Shown: positions 15,148 to 25,807 of the stretch, piece by piece
Numbering within the stretch: the stretch's first letter is position 1
How the letters are laid out: every line of letters begins with the position of its first letter
NCBI GenBank assembly: GCA_900542315.1
Contig: UQMV01000029.1
Span: 1-29,310, forward strand
Direction of reading: 5' to 3'
Length of the DNA stretch: 29,310 nt
Source of the DNA: an uncultured Collinsella sp.
Lineage (GTDB): Bacteria; Actinomycetota; Coriobacteriia; Coriobacteriales; Coriobacteriaceae
Program-made: the position numbers and the translations under genes
The notes under the pieces: generated by a model
Database searches by the model: none
Told to the model about the DNA's origin: nothing
The model's input: only the letters and a program-made list of their open reading frames with translations

Positions 15148-15162
15148 ACAACCGGTTGCACA
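15148..15162. promoter_or_regulatory. LacI-type operator O2, overlapping the -35
   Basis: Second exact copy of ACAACCGGTTGCACA. Its last six informative bases (TTGCAC, 15156-15161) double as the -35 of the likely promoter, so bound repressor would block polymerase. Confidence 0.82.
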
Positions 15163-15185
15163 GTATTTTGCATCGCCCGTAAGAT
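15156..15185 (+). promoter_or_regulatory. Promoter of the beta-galactosidase operon
   Basis: TTGCAC (15156-15161), an 18-base spacer, then TAAGAT (15180-15185), about 50 bases ahead of the start codon. O2 covers the -35 and O3 lies directly after the -10. Confidence 0.55.
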
Positions 15186-15189
15186 AAGG

Positions 15190-15204
15190 ACAACCGGTTG
15201 CACA
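15190..15204. promoter_or_regulatory. LacI-type operator O3, at the transcription start
   Basis: Third exact copy of ACAACCGGTTGCACA, 42 bases downstream of O2, placed over the expected +1 region. Spacings of 45 and 42 bases are about four helical turns, suited to cooperative binding or short loops. Confidence 0.82.
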
Positions 15205-15235
15205 AGAATCACTACGATGACGAAGGAGCATCACC

Positions 15236-18244
<3,009 letters not shown>

Positions 18245-18247
18245 GCC

Positions 18248-18703
18248 ATGCATGTCTTTAACTCGCGCGCCGATTTCGACGCCCAGATGAAGTCCGTCAA
18301 GAAGTGGATGCGCACCGGCCAGGCGCTCGATGGCGTTGCCGACCTGCAGCACGACGTGGCGTACTCTATCGGCGACTCGCTGGTGTACTGGTGGGTCTAT
18401 GCCCGCGAGGCCGCAAACGCCGACCTGGTCGGTCACCGTCGCTACCATGCCGTGCTCGCTCCGCTCGACGGCGACCTGACCGTCGAGGTTGCCCCCAAGG
18501 CAGGCCTCACCTGCACCCGCGCTTACAGCGATATCGATGATCGCGAGCGCTTTGAGGGTGCGGGGGAGACCGTGACGATTCCCGCCGGCGGCGTTGCCGT
18601 CGCCGAAATTGACGAGGCCTACCGTGTCGTGGCCGATGCCGCGGATTCCCGCGTCGTGGTATTGCACGTGACGGTCGAAGGTTATTCCTTCCCCAACAAG
18701 TAG
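18248..18703 (+). CDS. ebgC: EbgC-like beta subunit (YhcH/YjgK/YiaL family)
   Basis: 151 aa, equal to E. coli EbgC (about 149 aa). It belongs to the YhcH/YjgK/YiaL family of cupin-like proteins. Seen: DVAYSIGDSLVYWWVYARE, GHRRYHAVLAPLDGDLTVEV, DIDDRERFEG, ETVTIPAGGVAVAEIDEAY, and an end reading KVTVEGYSFPN in style (here VTVEGYSFPNK). In E. coli, EbgC is required for full activity of EbgA. Starting 3 bases after the beta-galactosidase stop, it is surely co-transcribed with it and fits the same subunit role. The ribosome binding site AAGGAGG lies inside the end of the upstream gene. Confidence 0.9.
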   Translation: MHVFNSRADFDAQMKSVKKWMRTGQALDGVADLQHDVAYSIGDSLVYWWVYAREAANADLVGHRRYHAVLAPLDGDLTVEVAPKAGLTCTRAYSDIDDRERFEGAGETVTIPAGGVAVAEIDEAYRVVADAADSRVVVLHVTVEGYSFPNK

Positions 18704-18735
18704 TATTCGTCCGCCTGGACGTTTGCTTCGCGCCG

Positions 18736-18824
18736 TTAAGGGGGATGGCTTTGTTGACTCCCTTTTCCCCATTCCCCTTAGCAGGTGCGCCGTCCGTGTT
18801 TGCACTTGCAGCTCGGACGGGTTT
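18736..18824 (+). terminator. Two candidate terminating hairpins after ebgC
   Basis: TTAAGGGGGATGG (18736-18748) can pair with CCATTCCCCTTA (18769-18780). CCGTCCG (18790-18796) pairs with CGGACGG (18814-18820), followed by GTTTAG. T-tracts are poor, so partial read-through into the permease gene is possible. Confidence 0.4.
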
Positions 18825-18856
18825 AGATGACATTTAATAGATGATTGGGAGGGCTT

Positions 18857-20320
18857 ATGAGCTCTGAAAAACGAGGAACGATCGGTTCGTTCGCTCTGCT
18901 GGGCATGACGGTCGCCGCCGTGTTCGGTATCAAGAACATCATCAACAACAACGCGGCCATCGGCTTGGCAGCTGCGCCGTCGTTCTTCTTCGCCACGCTT
19001 TTGTACTTTGTCCCCTATACCCTGGTTACCGCCGAGTTCGTCGGCCTTAACAAAGACTCCGAGTCCGGCGTGTACGCATGGGTTAAGACCTCGATGGGTG
19101 GTCGCTGGGCGTTCCTGACGGCATTTAGCTACTGGTTCGTTAACCTGTTCTACTTTGCGTCCGTACTGCCCAATGTCATCATCTACGCGAGCTACGTGTT
19201 CTTTGGTGCCAATGCCGAGCTTTCGCAGCTGTGGATCACCATTATCGAGATCGTCGTCTTTGCTATCGCCACGTGGGTTTCGACCAAGGGCGCTAAGTGG
19301 ATTGGCTCCATTTCCTCCTTCGGTTCGACCGCGGCTCTCGGCCTGACTGCCGTGTTCATCCTGCTGTCCCTGGCTGCTGCCCTTGGCGGCGTCGAGTTCG
19401 CTACGGCTCCTACTCCCGCCAACATGGCTCCCGACATGAGCAACTTCGCTACTATGTGGGGCTTCTTCGGTACGCTTGCCTGGATCATCCAGGGCGTTGG
19501 CGGCGCTGAGTCTGTCGGCGTGTTCCTTAACGACCTTAAGGGTGGCGTCAAGGCTTTCGTGCGCACCGTCGTTATCGCCGGCCTGACCATCGGCCTTCTG
19601 TATGCAGGCGCTTCGCTGCTGGTTAACCTGTTCATCCTCGAGGGCGGCGTTGCCATCTCCACCGGCATCTTCGACGTGTTCGGCGCTGTCTTTGCCCACT
19701 TTGGCATTCCTATGGAAGTGTCCACGCGCGTCATCGGCTTGATCCTTCTCGCCGCTACGCTGGGTTCCCTCATGATGTGGACCTCCGCTCCCATCAAGGT
19801 CTTCTTCACCGAGATCCCCAAGGGCGTCTTTGGTAGCAAGATCGTCGAGCTCAACGAGCACGGCATTCCTGCCCGCGCTGCCTGGCTGCAGTTCGCCATC
19901 GTCGTCCCCATCCTGATCATCCCGGCCCTGGGCTCCGGTAACCTCGACGACCTGCTCATGATCGTCACCAACATGACGGCTGCCACCGCTCTGCTCCCGC
20001 CGCTGCTGATCCTGCTTGCCTACTTTATGCTGCGCAAGAACTTCGACGCTGCTCCCCGTGGCTTCCGCATGGGCTCGCGCAGCTTTGGCCTGGTCGTTGC
20101 CGCATTCCTGCTTGTGGTCTTCTGCTTCGTGCTTATCTGCGGCACCATTCCGCTCGATCAGCCGCTGTGGCTGACGCTGGTCTACAACGTTGGCGGTGTG
20201 GTTGTCTTCCTGGGCCTTGCCGTGATGTGGTACAACCGCTACATCAACCGTCTGCGCGAGACCGATCCCGAGGCCGCCGAGAGCGAGCTGCGCCCCTCCG
20301 TTCTCGACATGATGGAGTAG
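18857..20320 (+). CDS. APC-superfamily permease (amino acid permease type)
   Basis: 487 aa with about 12-13 hydrophobic helices, an inner-membrane secondary transporter. The N-terminus (IGSFALLGMTVAAVFGIKN, then FATLLYFVPYTLVTAEFVGL and ESGVYAWVKTSMG) matches the amino acid-polyamine-organocation superfamily, closest in style to glutamate/GABA-antiporter-like and YjeM-like members. The substrate is not readable from sequence. Start: the ATG at 18857 has GGGAGGG 3 bases upstream; an ATG-like start at 18845 is poorer. It lies 153 bases after ebgC on the same strand, but it is not a sugar permease, so a functional link to galactoside use is uncertain. A terminator follows. Confidence 0.88.
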   Translation: MSSEKRGTIGSFALLGMTVAAVFGIKNIINNNAAIGLAAAPSFFFATLLYFVPYTLVTAEFVGLNKDSESGVYAWVKTSMGGRWAFLTAFSYWFVNLFYFASVLPNVIIYASYVFFGANAELSQLWITIIEIVVFAIATWVSTKGAKWIGSISSFGSTAALGLTAVFILLSLAAALGGVEFATAPTPANMAPDMSNFATMWGFFGTLAWIIQGVGGAESVGVFLNDLKGGVKAFVRTVVIAGLTIGLLYAGASLLVNLFILEGGVAISTGIFDVFGAVFAHFGIPMEVSTRVIGLILLAATLGSLMMWTSAPIKVFFTEIPKGVFGSKIVELNEHGIPARAAWLQFAIVVPILIIPALGSGNLDDLLMIVTNMTAATALLPPLLILLAYFMLRKNFDAAPRGFRMGSRSFGLVVAAFLLVVFCFVLICGTIPLDQPLWLTLVYNVGGVVVFLGLAVMWYNRYINRLRETDPEAAESELRPSVLDMME

Positions 20321-20367
20321 CGGCTAGGATTAATCTACGGCTGTGGAATAAATCGATTCCCTTTCCT

Positions 20368-20400
20368 AAGGAGGGGCCTTACGAGGCCCCTCCTTTTGTG
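20368..20400 (+). terminator. Permease terminator
   Basis: AAGGAGGGGCC pairs with GGCCCCTCCTT around a short loop (TTACGA), followed by TTGTGTTTTG. It lies 47 bases after the permease stop. Confidence 0.88.
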
Positions 20401-20424
20401 TTTTGGGGCATGGTTTTGGACCCT

Positions 20425-20644
20425 GTGGGCAAAAAATGCCAAATATGAGTACTGCTGCAAAATGAGTGCCATATCTATCGGCCGGTTTTGAACAAAAATG
20501 GACGCAAAATCAATTTATCTAACCCCCTTTAAAGGGCATTTGACGGCTTTCAACCTCTTCGAATCGCTCAAAGTAGGCAATTTGCTCTCGATTTTGCTGC
20601 TACTAAATTGGTGACAGTACTCATATTTGCCACTTTTTGCCCAC
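20425..20644. mobile_element. 220-base element with 30-base terminal inverted repeats (MITE-like)
   Basis: The left end (20425-20454) begins GTGGGCAAAAA and ends CAAATATGAGTACTG. The right end (20615-20644) is its reverse complement with 2 of 30 mismatches. A second, shorter inner pair (GCAAAATGAG / CTCGATTTTGC) extends the symmetry. The interior is AT-rich, has no ORF, and contains CCCCCTTTAAAGGG. No target duplication is obvious at the flanks. It occupies most of the 421-base gap between the permease and the HPr gene. Non-autonomous mobile element is my best guess; a structured regulatory element is possible. Confidence 0.55.
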
Positions 20645-20741
20645 GAGGTGTTCAGAGGAGCTCTCGACAAGCATCTAACGGTACAATAGCTACCACGTGG
20701 CTGGGTTTGCCGGCCGAATGTGCGATGTCGTGGGAGGGGAT

Positions 20742-20990
20742 ATGGTCGAGTTCACGAAGACGATTAAAGATCCGTTGGGACTGCATGCCCGCCCGGTCGC
20801 GCTGCTCTACGACATCATCGCCAAGCACCGTAGCGACGTGTCGGTTTCGATTGGTGATCGCCATGTCGATGGCCGCGACGTTATGGGCCTCATGGCTCTC
20901 TATGGCGACTGCGGCGAGGACATCATCTTCCGCGTTTCGGGCGTAGACGAGGCTTCCTGCGTAACGTCGATCAGAAACCTCTCACTTTAA
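20742..20990 (+). CDS. HPr-like phosphocarrier protein with Asp at position 46
   Basis: 82 aa, the standard HPr length. HPr carries phosphate from enzyme I to sugar-specific EIIA proteins of the phosphotransferase system. The active-site His15 is present in GLHARPVALLYD. The regulatory segment, usually KSIMGVMSL with Ser46, reads GRDVMGLMAL, so residue 46 is Asp. Ser46 is the target of HPr kinase in Firmicutes, and Asp there resembles a permanently phosphorylated form. Start at the ATG at 20742 with GGGAGGGG 2 bases upstream; a candidate -10, TACAAT, lies at 20682-20687. Monocistronic, with its own terminator. No other PTS gene is in the window, so a role in transport versus regulation is open. 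Confidence 0.88.
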   Translation: MVEFTKTIKDPLGLHARPVALLYDIIAKHRSDVSVSIGDRHVDGRDVMGLMALYGDCGEDIIFRVSGVDEASCVTSIRNLSL

Positions 20991-21041
20991 CCGCAACAGT
21001 ATGGCAAGGGGACAGTCCCTTTGTTACATTCATTGGTATCA

Positions 21042-21087
21042 AGAGGCGCCGCAAAGAGATGGTCTTTGCGGCGCCTCTTTTTGTTTC
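21042..21087 (+). terminator. HPr gene terminator
   Basis: AGAGGCGCCGCAAAGA pairs perfectly with TCTTTGCGGCGCCTCT across a 5-base loop (16 base pairs), followed by TTTTGTTTC. Confidence 0.95.
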
Positions 21088-21129
21088 ATATAGGAAACTT
21101 TTTCGAAATCTGAATGGGGACCCTTTCCA

Positions 21130-21183
21130 AAAAGTTAACCACGTGCTAGTTTACTAAGGCGAACATAGATGTGGTTAACTTTT
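21130..21183. promoter_or_regulatory. Perfect 13-base inverted repeat ahead of feoA
   Basis: AAAAGTTAACCAC (21130-21142) and GTGGTTAACTTTT (21171-21183) are exact reverse complements, 28 bases apart, ending 43 bases before the feoA start. The spacing could frame a promoter. It is a candidate iron-responsive (DtxR/IdeR or Fur type) operator by location only; the sequence is not a textbook iron box. Confidence 0.5.
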
Positions 21184-21226
21184 GCTGCGTCGATGTGGTA
21201 GACGTACCGATGTTAGGAGCCAAGTC

Positions 21227-21469
21227 ATGTCTAGCGGACCGCAGATGCCGGCCATGCCGCTTTCGATGGTGAAAGCAGGCGAAACGGTGCACGTGTCCCG
21301 TGTAAAGGGCAACGAGGATATGAAGCACCACCTCAAGGACCTCGGCTTTGTCGAGGGCAACGAGGTTCACGTGGTGAGTTCGAGTGGCGCCAACATCATC
21401 GTCACGGTGCTCGGCGCTCGCTTTGGAATCGATTCCAAAGTTGCCATGCACATAATGACCGTCGGTTAG
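21227..21469 (+). CDS. feoA: FeoA-family protein (first copy)
   Basis: 80 aa SH3-like FeoA protein, a small cytoplasmic partner of the FeoB ferrous iron transporter. Seen: MPLSMVKAGETVHVSRVKGN, then MKHHLKDLGFVEGNEVHVV, the standard ....HLxxLGFxxGxxV signature, and GARFGIDSKVAMHIMTV at the end. The ATG at 21227 has TAGGAG 7 bases upstream. It is the first of two feoA genes ahead of feoB, the two separated by 40 bases. It probably starts the feo transcript downstream of the inverted repeat at 21130-21183. Confidence 0.9.
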   Translation: MSSGPQMPAMPLSMVKAGETVHVSRVKGNEDMKHHLKDLGFVEGNEVHVVSSSGANIIVTVLGARFGIDSKVAMHIMTVG

Positions 21470-21509
21470 CGACGGCATATCGCAATAAAACTGAAAGGGG
21501 GACAAGAGA

Positions 21510-21731
21510 ATGAAGACGTTGGGTGACGTTAAGGTGGGCGAGAGCTCTACCATCGTCAAGCTTCACGGCGAGGGCGCGCTCCGTCGCCACCTTATGGACC
21601 TGGGCCTCATCAAGGGCACTTCGTTTAAGGTCGTGAAGGTTGCACCGCTCGGTGATCCGGTCGAGATCAACGTACGCGGCTACGAGCTTTCCATCCGCAA
21701 GGAGGAGGCTGCCGTCGTCGAGGTTCAGTAG
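21510..21731 (+). CDS. feoA: FeoA-family protein (second copy)
   Basis: 73 aa, a compact FeoA domain: MKTLGDVKVGESSTIVKLHG, then RRHLMDLGLIKGTSFKVVKVAP and VEINVRGYELSIRKEEAAVVEV. Compared with the first copy it keeps the canonical LRxxEA-like ending (SIRKEEAAVVEV) typical of FeoA proteins encoded next to FeoB. The ribosome binding site AAAGGGGG lies 12-13 bases upstream. Paired feoA genes ahead of feoB are common in anaerobes. A palindromic site lies between this gene and feoB, so feoB may have additional control. Confidence 0.92.
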   Translation: MKTLGDVKVGESSTIVKLHGEGALRRHLMDLGLIKGTSFKVVKVAPLGDPVEINVRGYELSIRKEEAAVVEVQ

Positions 21732-21762
21732 TGGGCCTTTAGGCGGTTATTTCCGCAGATAG

Positions 21763-21780
21763 AGTTAGTTTTTTCTAACT
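21763..21780. promoter_or_regulatory. Palindromic site AGTTAG-N6-CTAACT ahead of feoB
   Basis: A perfect 6-base inverted repeat around six T, 75 bases ahead of feoB. The TTAG/CTAA halves recall DtxR/MntR-family metal repressor boxes. Candidate only. Confidence 0.45.
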
Positions 21781-21854
21781 TATCCAGCACTTTTGATGCA
21801 CATATTCGGCCTGCGCGGAGAAAGCAGCGCGGGCACACAAGGAAGAAGGATTGA

Positions 21855-24182
21855 ATGGCGGATTCTCAGATCCATGTCGCGCTGGCGGGTAACCCCAACT
21901 GCGGCAAGACCACGCTTTTCAACCTAATCACCGGCGCCAACGGTTATGTTGGCAACTGGCCTGGTGTTACGGTTGAGAAAAAGGAAGCCAAGCTCCTGAG
22001 TGACAAGAACGTCACCATCACGGACCTCCCCGGTATCTACTCGCTTTCCCCCTACAGCCCCGAGGAGCAGTGCTCGCGCGACTACCTCATGAGTGGCGAG
22101 CCCGATGTCGTTGTCCAGGTTGTCGACGCCACCAACCTCGAGCGCAACCTGTACCTGGCACTTCAGGTCATCGAGACCGGCCTACCCGTGGTCGTTGCCC
22201 TCAACATGGCCGACCTGGTCGAGAAGAATGGCGACAAGATCGACACCGACAAGCTTTCCAAGAAGCTCGGCTGCCCGGTCATGATGATCTCCGCTCTTAA
22301 GAACAAGGGCATCAAGGAGCTCTTCGAGCAGGTTAAGAAGTCCGCTGCTTCCAAGGGCCAGGTGCCGGAGCACAAGTTCGATTCCTCCATCGAGGACGTT
22401 CTTGACCACATCGAAAACAATCTGCCGGCGAGCGTTCCCGCTAACAAGCGCCGCTATTACGCCGTCAAGCTGTTCGAGCGTGATGCAGACGCCTGCAAAC
22501 TCATCAACCTCACCAAGGAGAAGGCCGCTCGCGTGGAGCAGCTGGTCGCTCAGTGCGAGCAGGACTGCGACGATGACGCCGAGTCCATCATCACCGGTGA
22601 GCGCTACGGCGTGATCGCACACATCATCGACGAGTGCCTCACCAAGGCCCCGGCCAAGATGAGCACCTCCGAGAAGATCGACCGTGTGGTTACCAACCGT
22701 ATCCTGGGCCTGCCGATCTTTGTGGTCATCATGTTCTGCGTGTACTACATCGCCGTTTCCTCCCTGGGCGGAACGGTGACCGACTTCACCAACGATCAGC
22801 TCTTTGGCACCGACGGTTGGTATGTGCTCGGTCAGGGCCGCGATGCTTACGATGAGGCTGTCGAGGCCGCGGGTGACGACGCCGACTCGGTCGACCCGGC
22901 ACAGTACGGCCCCTATGTCCCGGGTATCACCACCATGGTGCACGACGCCCTCGTGGCGGGTGGCACCGAGGACGGTGGCCTGGTCGATTCGCTGGTCTGT
23001 GACGGTATCGTTGGCGGCCTGGGCGCCATCTTCGGCTTTGTGCCGCAGATGTTCCTGCTGTTCGTGATGCTGTCCTTCCTGGAGGACTGCGGCTACATGG
23101 CCCGCGTCGCCTTTATCATGGACCGCGTGTTCCGCCGCTTTGGCCTGTCCGGTAAGTCGTTCATCCCCATGCTCGTGTCCTCGGGCTGCGGCGTCCCCGG
23201 CGTCATGGCCACCAAGACCATCGAGAACGAGAAGGACCGCCGCATGACGGTCATGACCACCACGTTTATTCCCTGTGGTGCCAAACTGCCGATCATCGCC
23301 CTGCTCATGGGTTCCATCATCGGCGACTCTTCCACCACCGCTGCGTGGATCAGCCCGCTCTTCTACTTCCTGGGCGTCTTTGCCGTCATCGCCTCGGGCC
23401 TCATGCTCAAGAAGACCAAGCTCTTCGCCGGTCGCCCGACGCCGTTCGTTATGGAGCTTCCCGCCTACCACTTCCCGGCGATCCGTTCCTGGGCGCTGCA
23501 TGTGTGGGAGCGCTGCTGGGCCTTTATCAAGAAGGCCGGCACGGTCATCTTCGCATCCACCGTCGTGGTTTGGTTCCTCTCCAACTTTGGTAGCTACAAC
23601 GGCGCGTTTGGCTTCCTGCCTGCGATGGACGGCATCCCCGAGGAGTTTATGGACTACTCCGTGCTTGCCATGCTGGGCAACCTGGTCGCTTGGATCTTCG
23701 CCCCGCTCGGCTTTAGCACCTGGCAGGCCACCGCGCTGACTGTCTCTGGCCTCGTCGCCAAGGAGAACGTCGTCGCCACCGCCGGCTCGCTGCTGTCCGT
23801 CGCCGACGCGGGCGAGACCGACCCGAGCCTGTGGACCGCGTTTGCCGGCATGTTCCCCACCATGGGCGCTTGCGTTGCCTTCGGCGCCTTCAACCTGCTG
23901 TGCGCTCCGTGCTTTGCCGCCATTGGCACCATCCGCAACCAGATGGATTCCGGCAAGTGGACTGCGATCGCCATCGGTTACGAGTGCGCCTTCGCTTGGG
24001 TGATCGGCCTGTTCATCAACCAGTTCTACAACTTGCTTGTTCTTGGACAGTTTGGTATCTGGACGATTGTGGCCATCGTGCTGCTGGTTGCGATGCTCTT
24101 CCAGATCTTCCGTCCCATGCCCAAGCATGCATGGACCGACGAGGACGAGACCAACACTGCTTCCGCCGCAGTTTCCGCTTAA
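21855..24182 (+). CDS. feoB: Ferrous iron transporter FeoB
   Basis: 775-aa inner-membrane Fe(II) transporter with a cytoplasmic G domain. G1 is GNPNCGKTTLFN (residues 12-23), G2 lies in VGNWPGVTVE, G3 is DLPGIYSL, G4 is NMAD near 118, and G5 is ISALKNKG. A helical linker follows to about residue 280. The membrane part has two Gate (nucleoside-recognition-like) repeats: FVMLSFLEDCGYMARVAF with FIPMLVSSGCGVPGVMATK, and later AWIFAPLGFSTWQATALT. Cys residues of the proposed iron path are present in SSGCGVPG and FIPCGAKLP. A soluble loop of about 60 residues separates the first two helices. The ATG is preceded by GGAAGAAGG. It follows two feoA genes and precedes a small Cys-rich partner. Confidence 0.96.
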   Translation: MADSQIHVALAGNPNCGKTTLFNLITGANGYVGNWPGVTVEKKEAKLLSDKNVTITDLPGIYSLSPYSPEEQCSRDYLMSGEPDVVVQVVDATNLERNLYLALQVIETGLPVVVALNMADLVEKNGDKIDTDKLSKKLGCPVMMISALKNKGIKELFEQVKKSAASKGQVPEHKFDSSIEDVLDHIENNLPASVPANKRRYYAVKLFERDADACKLINLTKEKAARVEQLVAQCEQDCDDDAESIITGERYGVIAHIIDECLTKAPAKMSTSEKIDRVVTNRILGLPIFVVIMFCVYYIAVSSLGGTVTDFTNDQLFGTDGWYVLGQGRDAYDEAVEAAGDDADSVDPAQYGPYVPGITTMVHDALVAGGTEDGGLVDSLVCDGIVGGLGAIFGFVPQMFLLFVMLSFLEDCGYMARVAFIMDRVFRRFGLSGKSFIPMLVSSGCGVPGVMATKTIENEKDRRMTVMTTTFIPCGAKLPIIALLMGSIIGDSSTTAAWISPLFYFLGVFAVIASGLMLKKTKLFAGRPTPFVMELPAYHFPAIRSWALHVWERCWAFIKKAGTVIFASTVVVWFLSNFGSYNGAFGFLPAMDGIPEEFMDYSVLAMLGNLVAWIFAPLGFSTWQATALTVSGLVAKENVVATAGSLLSVADAGETDPSLWTAFAGMFPTMGACVAFGAFNLLCAPCFAAIGTIRNQMDSGKWTAIAIGYECAFAWVIGLFINQFYNLLVLGQFGIWTIVAIVLLVAMLFQIFRPMPKHAWTDEDETNTASAAVSA

Positions 24183-24211
24183 GTCCGAATAAGGATTAAC
24201 CCCTTTCCACG

Positions 24212-24245
24212 AGCCCGGGTGTCCCAGCGACACTCGGGCTTTTTG
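24212..24245 (+). terminator. feoB terminator
   Basis: AGCCCGGGTGTC pairs with GACACTCGGGCT across CCAGC, followed by TTTTTGG. Confidence 0.92.
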
Positions 24246-24356
24246 GTGGGGGAGATATGGCGTTTGCGCAGATAAAACCGACCAAAATAAACCGTCCCTA
24301 TTTGGTAGGTGGAGAATGGGGTAAAGTAAGTGATGGTTAACTAGAGGAGGCTTGCT

Positions 24357-24557
24357 ATGGCACCTATCGATATTGTTGTACTGGCTGTTATCGGTATTGC
24401 GTTTGTCGCGGTATGCGTGCGCATCTACCGCAAGGGCACCTGTGCCGACTGCGCTCAGGGCGGCGTTTGCACGGGGCATTGCTCCAACAAAAAGACGTGC
24501 GCCGCACTTAAGGGCGTAGACAAAATCGCCGAAGATTTGAGCCGCGGTATTAAATAA
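24357..24557 (+). CDS. FeoB-associated Cys-rich membrane protein
   Basis: 66 aa: one N-terminal membrane helix (IDIVVLAVIGIAFVAVCVRIY), then a basic turn and a Cys-rich cytoplasmic segment, CADCAQGGVCTGHCSNKKTC, with five cysteines. This arrangement defines the FeoB-associated Cys-rich membrane protein family, found next to feoB and thought to serve in iron handling or FeoB assembly in place of FeoC. The ATG has AGAGGAGG about 8 bases upstream. A terminator separates it from feoB, so it can be transcribed separately, and it has its own terminator. Confidence 0.88.
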   Translation: MAPIDIVVLAVIGIAFVAVCVRIYRKGTCADCAQGGVCTGHCSNKKTCAALKGVDKIAEDLSRGIK

Positions 24558-24570
24558 GGTCTAGGCATCC

Positions 24571-24607
24571 AAGCGCCTCGCGAGCATCCGTTCGCGAGGC
24601 GCTTTGC
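24571..24607 (+). terminator. Terminator after the FeoB-associated gene
   Basis: AAGCGCCTCGCGA pairs with TCGCGAGGCGCTT across an 8-base loop. Only a short T run follows (CTTTGC), so strength is uncertain. Confidence 0.75.
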
Positions 24608-24701
24608 ACATTTGGGGGCGAGCGCGGCGAGTTGAAGAGTGATTTTGGGGTATCGTTAACTGAACTGTAAATTGGCAACTTATTTATAACGGAGTAATCC
24701 C

Positions 24702-25781
24702 ATGAGCGCTCGTGTAACCATGAAGGACATAGCCGCCGAGCTTGGCGTTTCCATCAATACCGTGCACAAGGCCCTGACGGGAAAGGCCGGCGTGAGCGAA
24801 TCCGTGCGCGCCAAGGTGAACGCCAAGGCCGAGGCTATGGGCTATCACCGCAACACAAGTGCCTCAAGCCTGCGCCGCAAGGATATCAATCTGGTGTTTT
24901 GCCTGCCCCGCGCATCGCGCGAGGGAGCGTACTTTTTCCGTTACCTGTGGGAGGGCTGCAATCGCTTTGAGCAGGAGGTCATCGACCAGGGCATTACGGT
25001 TGAGCGTGTTGAATTTGGCGTGGGCGGCTACGCTGATGCGCTCGAGCAAATCGACGAGCGTTTGCAGGTGGGCGAGAAGATTGATGGCTTGCTTGCCTAT
25101 GCGCCGGGCGACGATCGTGCAACTGAGCTTTTGGGGCAGATTGCCGAGGCGGGCGTGACGATCGAGCTCGTCGACGGCGACCGTCCGCACCTCGACCGTC
25201 TGGGCGCCAGTCTGGCTGATTATTCAACGGCGGGCAGCCTGATGGCCGAGCAGGCGGTCAACTTGGTTCACGCCGCTGGTGTCGATGCCCGTGTGCTCCT
25301 GCTAGCGGGCGACCCCTATACCGATTCACACTATCTGACCGCTCGCGCCTTCCATACGTACCTGCGCGAGCATGATGTTCCTTGGCAGGTCGAGGACCTT
25401 ACCGGCGCTCATGCGCAAGTCAAACAGCTCAAGCATGAGCTCGAAAAGCGCTTGAGTGCGCCGGACGCCCCTGAGCTCATTTGTAGCGTTTTTGCTGTTG
25501 GTTCCGAAGTGGTTGCCGATGCGCTTGTCTCGAGTGGCAAGGCCGGTCAGGTTATGGTGATCGGCAACGACCTGTTTCCCGAAAGCGCCCTGGCCTTGCG
25601 CCGCGGTATCTTTACCAATATTGTCTATAAGGACCCGACGAGCCTGGCGTATCGCGGCGCTAAGACGCTGGGCGATTATCTGCTGTGGGGAAGGACACCG
25701 ACGGTGCCCGTCCAGAAGGGCGCCGTCGAGATGGTATTTGCCAGCAATGTCGATCGCTACTGCGAACTTGCGGGAATTTAG
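24702..25781 (+). CDS. LacI-family repressor, probably of the hexuronate genes
   Basis: 359 aa. N-terminal helix-turn-helix in VTMKDIAAELGVSINTVHKAL (split: VTMKDIAAELGV, SINTVHKALTG), residues about 5-26, with hinge GYHRNTSASSLRRK. The effector domain is more divergent than in the other LacI protein in this window: FRYLWEGCNRFEQEV, GLLAYAPGDD, LLLAGDPYTDSHY, MVIGNDLFPESALALRRG, then IVYKDPTSLAYRGAKTL, a typical C-terminal LacI segment. Start ATG with GGAG 7 bases upstream. It lies upstream of uxaC on the same strand, and the uxaC promoter carries GTGAACGTTCAC palindromes with the central CG typical of LacI sites, so uxaC-uxaB control is the likely job. The ligand would be a uronate; this is inferred. 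Confidence 0.9.
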   Translation: MSARVTMKDIAAELGVSINTVHKALTGKAGVSESVRAKVNAKAEAMGYHRNTSASSLRRKDINLVFCLPRASREGAYFFRYLWEGCNRFEQEVIDQGITVERVEFGVGGYADALEQIDERLQVGEKIDGLLAYAPGDDRATELLGQIAEAGVTIELVDGDRPHLDRLGASLADYSTAGSLMAEQAVNLVHAAGVDARVLLLAGDPYTDSHYLTARAFHTYLREHDVPWQVEDLTGAHAQVKQLKHELEKRLSAPDAPELICSVFAVGSEVVADALVSSGKAGQVMVIGNDLFPESALALRRGIFTNIVYKDPTSLAYRGAKTLGDYLLWGRTPTVPVQKGAVEMVFASNVDRYCELAGI

Positions 25782-25807
25782 TCGATCGGGCAGGTACCCC
25801 CTCTTGC

